This document shows positions 18,731 through 27,700 of a stretch of DNA of 44,815 bases, one piece after another. The stretch spans positions 1-44,815 of the forward strand of contig CAKZLZ010000120.1 in the NCBI GenBank assembly GCA_937127435.1, read 5' to 3'. Numbering within the stretch: the stretch's first letter is position 1; each line of letters begins with the position of its first letter. The notes beneath the pieces were generated by a model that saw only the letters and a program-made list of their open reading frames with translations, did not search any database and was not told the DNA's origin. Origin of the DNA: an uncultured Verrucomicrobiota bacterium (GTDB lineage: Bacteria > Verrucomicrobiota > Kiritimatiellia > SS1-B-03-39 > UBA6053). Made by a program: the position numbers and the translations under genes.

Positions 18731-20469
18731 AGCGACCGCGGAAGGCGATTGTTTTGGCGGCAGGGTTCGGGTCCCGGCTTTCACCCGTTACCGATTTTTG
18801 TCCCAAACCCCTGGTGCCCCTGCATGGCAAAGCCATGATCCTGCATCAACTGGAATTGTTGCAGAGCTGGGGGGTAAAAGAAGTACTGGTGAACCTTCAT
18901 CATTTGGCGGAGGTGCTGGTGGAAGAGCTCCCCCGAATTTGTCCGCAGGGAATGAAACTGAACTTTTCTTTTGAAGTGGAGATTTTGGGCACCGGGGGCG
19001 GACTGCGCCGCATGGCTTGGTTTGTGGATGAAGATCCGCTTTGGGTCTGTAATGCGGATGTGCATCAGACACTGAATCCCAAGCCCCTTTTGGACGCTTG
19101 GAACAAACAAAAGCCTTTGGCCTGTTTGTGGATGGTTCCCGATCAGGGGCCCCGAACTGTGAAAGTGAAAAGGGGCAGGGTGGTGGATTTTCGGGCCGGC
19201 GGTCAAACCTTCAGCGGACTTCATTTGTTGAACCGTCGAACCTTGGATTTTTTACCTGATCGACCCTTTTCATCGATCATCGAAGCCTACGACGCGGGAT
19301 TGGCGGCGGGCGAAAAAATTCTGGGCATCGACGTGCCCGGGAGCTCCTGGGCGGATGTCGGTACGCCGGAGCAGTTGCTGAGCGCGGAAGGCGGGGCGGT
19401 GGTTTTTCCCGGTGCCCGTCTGGGCAAAAAACAAAAAACACAAGGGCTGGTGGTGGCGCCGGAATGGAGTTTGTCGAAGGCGGAGCAAAAAGCTTTTCCC
19501 GGGGCGACAGCAGTGGAATTGTTGCCGGCCCGCGGATCCGACCGGAATTTCCGCCGAATCTTCTTTCCCGATCACAGTGAAATTTTTATCCGCAGTGGCG
19601 AAGCCCGTCCGGAAAACAACCGTTTCGTGGGGCATACCCGGTTTTTGGCAGGCCGGGGCATTCGGGTGCCACAGATTTTAAAATCGCGTCAGCAGGGACG
19701 CTGGCTTCAGGTCGAAGATCTGGGGACGGAACATTTGCTCGACCGATTGGAAAGCGGAAGTCCGGCGCGGAACCTGAAAGATATGCGGGAAGTGCTGAAA
19801 AGCGTGGCCGCCTTTCATGCGCTCAAAATCCCGGCCAAACTTGAGCTGGAGAACCCTTTTGATCAAGAACTCTACGCCTGGGAAAGGGATCTGTTTGAAA
19901 ATGAATATGTCGGCCGCTATGGAGAGGTTTCCTTCCTTCGGAAACATCAAAAAAGTCTTTTCCGAATTCCGGAAATTTTGATGGATCAGCCACAAGTGTT
20001 GGTGCACCGGGATTTGCAGAGTACCAATTTGATGCGGGTATTGGATGGGGGGCGCCTCGCCCCCACGAATGGAAAAAGCAGGGAGATATTGGGGGCGGGG
20101 CGCCCCCGATCTGGCATGAAAGAGTGGGCCATGATCGATTATCAGGGCATGCGCATGGGGGCGGCGGCCTATGATCTGGGATCTCTGTTGGCGGATCCCT
20201 ATGTGAACCGCTCTTTGGATCTGCAATTGGATTTGTTGAAGCTGTACAATCGTTTTGCCTCTGATCCTGTGGCGGTGGAAGTTGTGGCGGCCGGAGCGGT
20301 GCAAAGGCTGATGCAGGCCTTGGGGGCTTATGGGAGACTGGGCGCGTTGAAAGGCAACGAGCGCTTTCTGGAGCATATCCCGGCGGCCCTGAATCAATTG
20401 GAATGCTGGCTGGGGCCATTTTTGGAGGGACAGCGGGTAGGGAATCCGCTAAGGGGGACATCCCGATGA
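18727..20469 (+). CDS. Fused MurNAc-1-P uridylyltransferase / amino sugar kinase (MurU-AmgK-like)
   Basis: Residues 1-225 form a nucleotidyltransferase with AIVLAAGFGSRLSPVTDFCP, then KPLVPLHGKAM, then the metal-binding NADVHQ and SWADVGTPEQL. Residues 260-580 form an aminoglycoside-phosphotransferase-fold kinase with catalytic LVHRDLQSTNLM and IDYQGMRMGAAAYDLGSLL, closely resembling AmgK (IDFQDA...YDLASLL). In Pseudomonas and Caulobacter separate AmgK and MurU proteins convert recycled MurNAc to MurNAc-1-P and then UDP-MurNAc. Here both lie in one chain with MurU first. The start is TTG 18727, overlapping the methyltransferase stop by 4 bases. An extra stretch of about 28 residues (LDGGRLAP...SGMKE) separates the two kinase motifs and is coded by an inverted repeat. 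Another sugar-1-P specificity, such as GlcNAc or a heptose, cannot be excluded. Confidence 0.82.
   Translation: MKRPRKAIVLAAGFGSRLSPVTDFCPKPLVPLHGKAMILHQLELLQSWGVKEVLVNLHHLAEVLVEELPRICPQGMKLNFSFEVEILGTGGGLRRMAWFVDEDPLWVCNADVHQTLNPKPLLDAWNKQKPLACLWMVPDQGPRTVKVKRGRVVDFRAGGQTFSGLHLLNRRTLDFLPDRPFSSIIEAYDAGLAAGEKILGIDVPGSSWADVGTPEQLLSAEGGAVVFPGARLGKKQKTQGLVVAPEWSLSKAEQKAFPGATAVELLPARGSDRNFRRIFFPDHSEIFIRSGEARPENNRFVGHTRFLAGRGIRVPQILKSRQQGRWLQVEDLGTEHLLDRLESGSPARNLKDMREVLKSVAAFHALKIPAKLELENPFDQELYAWERDLFENEYVGRYGEVSFLRKHQKSLFRIPEILMDQPQVLVHRDLQSTNLMRVLDGGRLAPTNGKSREILGAGRPRSGMKEWAMIDYQGMRMGAAAYDLGSLLADPYVNRSLDLQLDLLKLYNRFASDPVAVEVVAAGAVQRLMQALGAYGRLGALKGNERFLEHIPAALNQLECWLGPFLEGQRVGNPLRGTSR
20047..20108 (+). 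repeat. GC-rich inverted-repeat element read in frame within the kinase domain
   Basis: Left arm 20047-20064 (GGGGGGCGCCTCGCCCCC) and right arm 20091-20108 are reverse complements at 16 of 18 positions, separated by a 26-base loop. The element codes for LDGGRLAPTN...GAGRPRSG, which interrupts the kinase between the catalytic HRD motif and the IDYQG metal-binding motif without shifting the frame. It resembles a small palindromic mobile repeat (compare the RPE elements known from Rickettsia genes). No second copy was found in this window. Confidence 0.7.
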
Positions 20470-21542
20470 GTGATTTGCAGCAAAAAATGGAACAGGACCG
20501 CGCCGAAGTTTTAGACACCGCGATTGGTTTGCCTTTTCTGGAATTGATGTTGCCGGAGTTTGAGGATCCCGCCTATGAACCCGGGTCGATTCGTCAGCAC
20601 CGCCGTTATGGACGTCCGGACGGTGACACCTTGCCCATTACCCGCTTTTTGTCCGATCGGGGGCAGGTGGAGATTTTACAATCGGAAATGGTGGAAGAAC
20701 TGTTCCGTGAAATTTATTGGGGCTGTTACCAGGTTCGTAAACTCGCACAGAGTGATTCGACGGATCCATCATTTTGGTCGTATGCCATGACCCAAACGAT
20801 TAAATGTGTTCAGCGGATGGAGGCGGCCGAAGAGGAATTGTTTATTGCCAACCGCCCGTTGATTGTGGCCTGCGCGAAGCCCTTTTACTGGATCGGACAA
20901 ATTTGGATTTCAGATTTTCTGCAGGAGGGCTCCCGCGCGCTGGGGAATGCGATCCGTAAGTTTGATTTCACCCGGGGGGTTCCTTTTTATGCCTATGCGC
21001 AACGGTCGATTCAGAACCGGTTGCGGAATTATTTCCGGGATCATATTCGCTCCGGCGCGTTGGGGATCAAACCCAATGAAGACATGATTAAAATCCAGAA
21101 GGTGATTCAGGAATGGCGGGACCGGCAAGGGGAAGATCCTTCCCAGTTGATCCTGTCCGAAATGACCCAGTTGCCTCCCGAGCGGATTAAAAAATTGTTG
21201 CCCATGGTTCGTCAGTGGCAACGCATGCCGGCCACGCCGCTGTCTTTGGATGCGGCTTTGGGTGATACCAAATCCTCGCTTCACGATTTGGTCGCGGATC
21301 ATCAACATGTCGACTCGGCCAAAGAAGTGGAACGCAACGAAGTTTGGGATGCGGTGGCACGGCTGCCTGAACGTTTACAGATTATTTTGAAGCGGCGGTA
21401 TGTGGAGGGTTACACCTTGGACGAAGTGGGGAGTGAGTTCGGACTAACCCGTGCCCGCATCAAGCAATTGCAGGATGAAGGACTGCAAAAGATCCGTGCC
21501 TTTATGCGCGAGACTTATGCGAGGGAGAACAATAAATTATGA
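20466..21542 (+). CDS. Sigma-70 family RNA polymerase sigma factor
   Basis: A 358-residue sigma factor. Region 2 is recognisable at about residues 130-210 (DFLQEGSRALGNAIRKFDF, then PFYAYAQRSIQNRLRNYFRD), a region-3-like part follows, and region 4 closes the protein (LPERLQIILKRRYVEGYTLD, then the helix-turn-helix EVGSEFGLTRARIKQLQDEG). ATG 20466 is chosen because it has a strong AAGGGGG ribosome site and overlaps the upstream stop as ATGA. The N-terminal 120 residues are not recognisable. It is neither the primary RpoD by length nor a short ECF factor, and fits an RpoH/RpoS-like group. Its position between a cell-wall recycling gene and rdgB suggests dosage coupling to growth or the envelope state; the regulon is unknown. 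Confidence 0.9.
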   Translation: MSDLQQKMEQDRAEVLDTAIGLPFLELMLPEFEDPAYEPGSIRQHRRYGRPDGDTLPITRFLSDRGQVEILQSEMVEELFREIYWGCYQVRKLAQSDSTDPSFWSYAMTQTIKCVQRMEAAEEELFIANRPLIVACAKPFYWIGQIWISDFLQEGSRALGNAIRKFDFTRGVPFYAYAQRSIQNRLRNYFRDHIRSGALGIKPNEDMIKIQKVIQEWRDRQGEDPSQLILSEMTQLPPERIKKLLPMVRQWQRMPATPLSLDAALGDTKSSLHDLVADHQHVDSAKEVERNEVWDAVARLPERLQIILKRRYVEGYTLDEVGSEFGLTRARIKQLQDEGLQKIRAFMRETYARENNKL

Positions 21543-22138
21543 GCGCTCCGACTGTGACCCTGGCCAGTGGCAATGCCCACAAGTGTGAAGAATTTGAAGC
21601 CATGTTGGGCATGCCGGTGCGCTCGCTCAAAGATGTGCCTGATTGCCCGGAGTTTGTGGAGGACGGTGACAGCTTCGAAGCCAATGCGCTGATTAAAGCC
21701 CGTGGACTTCGTGACTTTACCGGGGGCTGGGCCTTGGCGGATGACTCGGGGTTGGCCGTGGATATTTTAGAGGGCGCTCCGGGCATCCACTCCGCCCGTT
21801 ATGCCGGTGAGCACGGAAACGATGCGGCCAACAATCAGCTTCTATTGAAAAAATTGGCAGGAGCGGACGATCGTACTGCCCGTTTTGTGTGTGTGCTTGC
21901 GCTCTGCGGACCGGATGGAGAAGAATGGGTGATCCGCGGAGAGTGTGTTGGACAGATTGCGAAAGCGGCCAGTGGAGAAGCCGGCTTCGGATACGATCCG
22001 CTATTTCATCCTGAAGGGTACGACAAAAGTTTTGCGGAGTTGGGAGAAGAAGTGAAACATAAAATCTCCCACCGCTCGGTGGCACTGGAAGCTCTATTGG
22101 CCCATCCGGATCAACCGCTGGCACGGTTTTTGGGTTAA
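21539..22138 (+). CDS. rdgB: dITP/XTP pyrophosphatase (RdgB/HAM1)
   Basis: A 199-residue house-cleaning enzyme that hydrolyses dITP, ITP and XTP to monophosphates and keeps them out of DNA and RNA. The family motifs are intact: substrate-binding ASGNAHKCEEF at the N-terminus, LADDSGLAVDIL with the catalytic Asp, PGIHSARYAG, and GFGYDPLFHPEGYDKSFAEL with KHKISHRSVAL near the C-terminus. The start ATG overlaps the sigma-factor stop by four bases (ATGA), so it is the last gene of the coupled operon. Length is normal for the family. Confidence 0.95.
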   Translation: MSAPTVTLASGNAHKCEEFEAMLGMPVRSLKDVPDCPEFVEDGDSFEANALIKARGLRDFTGGWALADDSGLAVDILEGAPGIHSARYAGEHGNDAANNQLLLKKLAGADDRTARFVCVLALCGPDGEEWVIRGECVGQIAKAASGEAGFGYDPLFHPEGYDKSFAELGEEVKHKISHRSVALEALLAHPDQPLARFLG

Positions 22139-22629
22139 GTTTTTTTCCGGTCCGGAACATCAAGTTGCGGAGATCATTGTAACTGGGAAGTTTGTGCCGG
22201 AAATGATATGTTCTCTTGACTGAACATGAAACTCCGAACGCAGTGTACATCAGGGGAAAGTTCCTAGTTCCATCTTCAGATGGTTCACCCGAAGCGTTCA
22301 CGCGAGGGCTACGCGGAACCCGGGCTCTGAAAGCGGAAGCCTGAAGGCATTCCGTCGAACCGCCTGAAGTCGGGACTCCGAACTTGGGACTCCGAACTTG
22401 GGACCCGAAACTTGAAAATCAGATCCCATCCGGGGGGAAAGTTCCGAGTTCCATCTTCAGATGGTTCACCCGAAGCGTTTACGCGAGGGCTACGCGGAAC
22501 CCGGGGTATATTCCTACGCCACTAAAATGCCAGACATGGATTTTCTGTACAATTCGGGTAATCATTGCTCATAGTCGGTTAAAGAAGAACCTCGTTGCGT
22601 ATGTGAAACGTTAACCGCTATGGATTAAA
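22139..22629. other. Non-coding interval between rdgB and a small membrane protein
   Basis: 491 bases with no supported gene. The middle holds the duplicated 72-bp element. The 22506-22629 stretch is AT-richer and presumably carries the promoter of the next gene, but no clear -35/-10 pair could be assigned. No rho-independent terminator follows rdgB; only a short T-run (22139-22146) without a preceding stem is seen. Confidence 0.5.
22253..22505. repeat. Two direct copies of a 72-bp element with tandem 14-mers between them
   Basis: Copy A (22253-22324) and copy B (22434-22505) match at about 70 of 72 positions, starting GGGGAAAGTTCC and ending CGGAACCCGGG, with start-to-start spacing of 181 bp. 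Each copy contains the small hairpins CCATC-TTCA-GATGG and CGCG-AGGGCTA-CGCG. Between them (about 22370-22412) lies a short tandem array of a 14-base unit close to GGGACTCCGAACTT, about three copies. No convincing reading frame covers it. This is a repeat-rich intergenic element, perhaps of REP/MITE type. Confidence 0.75.
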
Positions 22630-23004
22630 ATGGATTTAAACGTAACTGAATTGAAATACATAAGCAGAATCAAACGTAACCAAAAGAATAATGCACGGTT
22701 GCGCTGGATGAAGTTGCTCTGTGCTTTGTTTATGGCTGCTGTCGGCTTTTCAGCGCTGCGGCTTACGGTGGATGCATCAGTGAAATATTTGATGAATGAT
22801 AATAAACTTGGAGCATTGGCGGTAGCAATGGCCTATCCCATATGCTTATTTCATCTGGGGTTGGCTGGCTTTATTACAACGCAGACGATTTTCACATGGA
22901 ATGGAGACATTGCAAAAAACTTACTTGTTCGTTTGGTTGAGCAAAGTGAAAATATAAATACCCATACCCCCGGTAGGATTTCTGAAGAAAAAAATGACAT
23001 GTAA
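22630..23004 (+). CDS. Small membrane protein of unknown function
   Basis: 124 residues, not recognised. A basic N-terminus (residues 1-28, many Lys/Arg/Asn) is followed by two hydrophobic segments at about residues 28-47 (LLCALFMAAVGFSALRL) and 60-88 (LGALAVAMAYPICLFHLGLA...), then a hydrophilic tail. This suggests a two-pass inner-membrane protein with both ends in the cytoplasm. The ribosome site is weak. The base composition is more AT-rich than in the preceding operon, so it could be recently acquired or lineage-specific. It could also be a chance frame, but the two well-formed membrane segments argue for a real gene. Confidence 0.5.
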   Translation: MDLNVTELKYISRIKRNQKNNARLRWMKLLCALFMAAVGFSALRLTVDASVKYLMNDNKLGALAVAMAYPICLFHLGLAGFITTQTIFTWNGDIAKNLLVRLVEQSENINTHTPGRISEEKNDM

Positions 23005-23157
23005 ACAGTTGGGTGACACTCTGGCTCGCGCTTTACGACATGCCTTACTTTGACGGGATCACCTTTGACCGTCGTATTGAAAATATACGTTCATTTGCTC
23101 TTCTGAAATCTATTCCTTGCACGCACTTCACTATTGGCCTATTGCTTGGCGTTTATC

Positions 23158-24591
23158 ATGACCTCTGCACAAACTCTCCCTGATTTCATTGCCCGTTTAA
23201 ACCTGGATCATTTGGTCTCTCTGGAGTTGCGGGAGGAAAGCGGACCTTACCTTTTTCCCGAAGGAACCGAGGTGAAGGATTTGCCCCCGCGTCAGGTGGT
23301 GCATTATCATCTGTCTCCCGCCCCGGGATCTGACATTGTGGTGGAACTGTGGCTGCCGGAGCTCTCCAGCTGGAACGGGTGTTTTCTGGGCTGTGGTAAC
23401 GGAGGGGCGGCAGGGGCCATTAACCGGGGACTGCTGGCGGGACGAATGAAGGAGGGCTATGCGGTGGCCCAAACGGATATGGGTACTTCCGCCGGCCCCG
23501 AATGTGGTGACGGCAATCCTGAGGTTTGGAAAGACTTCGGGGGACGTGCAACCGAACTTATGACTCTGACCGCCCAACGGATTACCGAAGCCTGTTATCA
23601 GAGGCCTTTGGAAAAATCCTATTTTGTCGGCGGGTCCACCGGGGGGCAGCAGGCCCTGCAACTGGTGCAACGCCATCCCGAATTGTATGACGGAGTGGTC
23701 GCACAACTTCCCGCACATTGCCGCACGCCGTTGCATGCTTACTTCCTGTGGAATTTTCAGATTTTGACCCGTTGTCCCTTCAGCGAGGCGCAGGAGCAGG
23801 GGGTGATCCGGGCCGCCCTGGAGCTTTTATCCAACCGCGAACCTTTTCCGGAGATCATGACCGCGGTTTCGAATCCCCGCTGTTCGGTGGAGGATATTGA
23901 AGCGGTCATCGCCCTGGCTGCGAAACGGGATTCGAGTATCACCCCCCGCCATCAGGAGGCCCTGCGGCAACTATTTGCCGGACCAACCCATCCGGAGACC
24001 GGCGCACGGATTTTCCCCGGGGTTCCCCTCGGAAGCTCTTTTCTTAATGCACAGTCTCATTTGTATCCTTTTCAATGGGTGTTCGGCCGCGACTGCGATT
24101 TGATGGGATTGAATTTTGCAGAGGACATGGATACCTATTCCCGGGCATTGGCTCCCTGGTTGAATGCGGAGGATCCCGACCTGCAGGCTTTCAAAGATCA
24201 GGGCGGGGTTTTGTTGATCACTTCCGGATCCTCGGATTCCATTGTGCCGTATCACGCCACCCTCGATTATGTGGAGCGGGTGATCGAGGCGCTGGGTTCC
24301 CTTGAAGCATTTACTACCTTTTGCCGCTATTTTCTGATCCCCGGCAAAGATCACGGTGCCCGGGGGTCCGGACTGAACCGAACGGTCGATACGCTGCCAT
24401 TGCTCCGGGAGTGGCGGGAAAACGGAAATCCTCCGGACACCCTGCACTGTTACAGGGAAGAGGAGGGAATCGTGAAATACGAAATGGAGCTGAGCCCTTA
24501 CCCGGATATCCGTCTGACCCACCGTGGAGAAACCCGCTGCGTCTCAAATCATTGGGGCGGGGTCCCCCGCATCAGTTCCCAATATTTGTAA
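23158..24591 (+). CDS. Tannase / feruloyl esterase family protein
   Basis: A 477-residue serine esterase of the tannase family, which cleaves ester links in gallate or ferulate-type substrates. The nucleophile elbow is GGSTGGQQAL (about residue 165), the acid is in TSGSSDSIVPYHATLDY and the histidine in IPGKDHGARGSG. The N-terminal part (WNGCFLGCGNGGAAGAINRG, VAQTDMGTSAG) forms the family oxyanion region. ATG 23158 is chosen; a TTG 8 codons upstream adds no recognisable signal peptide, so export is unclear. The gene is followed by a hairpin terminator. The substrate is not predictable; plant or algal phenolic esters are the family norm. Confidence 0.85.
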   Translation: MTSAQTLPDFIARLNLDHLVSLELREESGPYLFPEGTEVKDLPPRQVVHYHLSPAPGSDIVVELWLPELSSWNGCFLGCGNGGAAGAINRGLLAGRMKEGYAVAQTDMGTSAGPECGDGNPEVWKDFGGRATELMTLTAQRITEACYQRPLEKSYFVGGSTGGQQALQLVQRHPELYDGVVAQLPAHCRTPLHAYFLWNFQILTRCPFSEAQEQGVIRAALELLSNREPFPEIMTAVSNPRCSVEDIEAVIALAAKRDSSITPRHQEALRQLFAGPTHPETGARIFPGVPLGSSFLNAQSHLYPFQWVFGRDCDLMGLNFAEDMDTYSRALAPWLNAEDPDLQAFKDQGGVLLITSGSSDSIVPYHATLDYVERVIEALGSLEAFTTFCRYFLIPGKDHGARGSGLNRTVDTLPLLREWRENGNPPDTLHCYREEEGIVKYEMELSPYPDIRLTHRGETRCVSNHWGGVPRISSQYL

Positions 24592-24599
24592 TTTCCCTG

Positions 24600-24623
24600 A
24601 AAAAGGGGCTGCTGACCCTTTTT
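24600..24623 (+). terminator. Likely rho-independent terminator after the tannase-family gene
   Basis: A perfect 8-bp stem AAAAAGGG (24600-24607) / CCCTTTTT (24616-24623) with an 8-base loop, 8 bases after the stop codon and followed by CTGTTTTG. The symmetric A/T flanks mean it could work in either direction. Confidence 0.6.
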
Positions 24624-24694
24624 CTGTTTTGTTTACGCGTGTTTAAATGAAAAGATTCTAAAAACACCAACCATATATTGCTTATAACTATTGG

Positions 24695-24710
24695 ATGCCA
24701 TATGTGGCAT
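24695..24710. promoter_or_regulatory. Inverted repeat upstream of the 2167-residue exported protein, possible operator
   Basis: ATGCCA-TATG-TGGCAT is a perfect 6-bp inverted repeat with a 4-base centre, 45 bases before the ATG at 24756 and inside an AT-rich leader. This is the size and position expected for a dimeric regulator site or a short 5' hairpin. No regulator can be matched to it. Confidence 0.35.
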
Positions 24711-24755
24711 TTGTTAAACGTATGTGAATTGAGCTTATTTACACAAGTATACGCC

Positions 24756-27700
24756 ATGAAAAACCTATTAAAACTTCTTCGTTTCCTGCTTATTTGTTTG
24801 CCGGGATTCTCGCTGTTCCCTCTCCATGCGCAGGATACATTCGGCTCCGGGGTAAATGAATTCACAATCGATTTTGTTGAGGTGGGTGATGCAGGGAATC
24901 CGGATGATTCGGGTACGACCGGATTGTACCATTCGACGAGTGGCGGCGTGGCATATGTGTATCGAATGGGGACTTATGAAATCAGTCGGGATATGATCAC
25001 CAAAGCCAATGCGCTGGGGAATCTGAATATCACAATGAGTAATTTTGGCAGCAGTGCTTCCGATCGCCCCGCTGGGGGAATAATATGGAACGAAGCGGCC
25101 CGTTTCGTGAACTGGTTAAATACCAGTAAGGGGTATCCTGTTGCTTATAAATTTGCCACGCAGCCGGGGGATGTAGGATATTCTGCTAATGAAAATGTCG
25201 AGATATGGACAAGCAGCGATGCGGGGTACGATGCAGACAACCCCTATCGGAATGCCAACGCCCTCTATGTGCTTCCCTCTGAGGACGAATGGTACAAGGC
25301 GGCCTATTACAGTGGAACGGGTAACGTTTATAACGATTATGCCGTGGGAGATGATACCATACCTGCCGGCGTATCCGGAGGCGTCGATTCAGGATCCGCA
25401 GTCTATGTACAGGGGGCAACTTCGGGACCTGCCGCGATAACCAACGCGGGAGGGCTCAGTGACTACGGTGTCATGGGCATGAATGGGAATGTTTGGGAAT
25501 GGACGGAAATTACGAGCGATGACGTGGCGTTTCGCGGGGGACACTGGTATAGTCAAGAGGCCAATTTACGATCTTCACAGCGAATTGTCAGTGCGGTAGG
25601 GGGGGGCGATGACGCCAGTCGTGGCTTTCGGGTGGCCAGTCGTACACCGTTGGTACTTCCTGCTGACCAGACTCTCACATTTGCTGCCATCGCCGATCAG
25701 ACCACCACCGACACCGTGACCTTGGCTGCCACCGCGTCTTCGGGCTTGCCGGTGAGTTATGCGGTGACGGGGCCTGCTTCTTTGAGCGGAAGTAATCTGA
25801 GTTTCACCGGCGCGGGCACGGTGCAAGTGACGGCCAGTCAGGCGGGTGATGATGATTGGAATGCGGCTCCCGCGGTGGTCCGTAGTTTCGAGGTGACCAA
25901 AGCGGTCGCCCAAGTGTATTTTGAGGATCTTTATCAAATTTACGATGGGAACCCCAAATCGGTGACCGCGTATACGGAACCATGGGGACTCACCTTGGAA
26001 ATCACCTATGACAGCTCTTCCACCTCTCCCAGTGCAGCGGGCAGTTACGCGGTGGTGGCCACCATTGTCGATGATACCTACCAAGGAAGTGAAACGGAAA
26101 CGTTTCAGATTCTTCCCCTGGTGGAAGGAAGCGATGTTCTTGAATCCGTTTTAGTGGGCAACCCCGGAAATTCGAATGACTCGACGGGTTTTGGCGCTGT
26201 CAGCTATGAATATTATATCAGCACCTATGAAGTGACCAATGCCCAATATGCCGCCTTTCTCAATGCGGTGGCGGAAACGGATACCTACTCTCTTTATACT
26301 TCTTGGGATCTGCTTTACGGCGGGATTGCCCGCAGCGGCAGCGATGGAAGCTACAGCTACGCGACCACGCGTCCGAATGCACCGGTGAATTATATCACCT
26401 TTTGGGCCGCGGCCCGCTATGTCAACTGGTTGACCAATGGACGTCCCACCGGTCCGCAGGGCCCCGGAACCACCGAAACGGGAATGTACAATTTGGGAGG
26501 GGTGGACTTTCCGGTGAACAATACGGTTACCCGGGATGCCACAGCCTGGGCAAATGGCGGGGTGGCGATTGCCAATGAGAATGAATGGTACAAAGCGGCC
26601 TATTATGATCCGGGCCTGAACAGCGGTGCCGGTGGTTACTGGCTGTATCCGACCCAAAGCAATACGCTTCCCACCGCGGCGGCGCCGAATGCTTCCGATG
26701 CCAACAGTGCAAATCATGATAACTTCGTGGGAAATGTAACAGATGTGGGGGGCTACACCCTTGCGGCGAGTGCCTATGGCACTTACAATCAGGCTGGAAA
26801 TGTCGAGGAGTGGATTGAAGATATCGACGTATCCGGTAATGCCCGGATCTTCAGAGGCGGGCGGTTTTCGTATGCGAACGGACTCGATGCTACGAGCGCA
26901 AGTTATGCTACTCCAGAAACGTACGGTCCGGTTCTCGGCTTCCGGGTGACAAGTTTACGTCCGCTTTCCGATGTGCCCGGCCTCGTGGTTACCACCCTTG
27001 CGGATACAATAGATGCCGGCGACGGCCAAACCAGTCTGCGGGAGGCGATTGCCTATGCGGCAACCCTTTCAGGGGCGCAAACCATCACCTTTTCCGATAA
27101 TACCGACGATGGTGCGGTCGATTTCCACGATGGCACCGCGCGGACGATTACCCTGGGCGGTACCCAGTTAACCTTGTCCAGTGACCTCAACATCGAAGGG
27201 CCGGGTGCGTCCTTACTGTCGGTGAGCGCTGACAACAGCAGCCGTGTGTTTCAAGTCGACACCGATACGGAGGTGACCTTCACCGGATTCACGGTTCGCG
27301 ACGGAGAGGTGGCTGAAGATGGAGGGGGAATCCTCAATGGAGGGGATCTGACCCTGCTGGAGATGATCATTACTGAAAACGAGAGTACGGTATATTTCAA
27401 TGGTGCGGGCGTTTATAATTTGACCGGTGCGACGTTGACGATTCGCAGAAGCCTTTTCTCGGACAATTCTGCAACGAGTGACGGGGGCGGGTTCTTTAAT
27501 AATAACGGAACGGTTCTTGTAGAAAACAGTACATTCTCCGGAAATCATGCAGGTGGGTTCGGAGGGGCTTTTGTGACTTCCGGGGATTTAGGTGTCGTAG
27601 ATGTGACCGTCGTTTATAGTACCTTTACTGGAAATAATTCGGATGTTGGACCCGGTGGTTTTCATGCACCTGCGTCTGGTACTGTAAATATTACGGCTTC

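Noticed and set aside
18017..18784. 255-codon minus-strand frame opposite the methyltransferase
   Set aside because: Antisense to the SAM-binding and NPPY motifs; no recognisable domain.
22384..22614. 76-codon frame across the repeat interval
   Set aside because: It runs through the second 72-bp repeat copy and has no protein-like pattern or ribosome site.
23039..23185. 48-codon frame (MPYFDGITFD...) between the small membrane protein and the tannase-family gene
   Set aside because: It overlaps the start of the tannase-family gene, has no ribosome site and no recognised family; left as chance.
24858..26965. Diversity-generating retroelement target, suggested by the FGE/C-type-lectin fold
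   Set aside because: No reverse transcriptase, template repeat or adenine-biased variable region is present, and the domains are internal rather than C-terminal.
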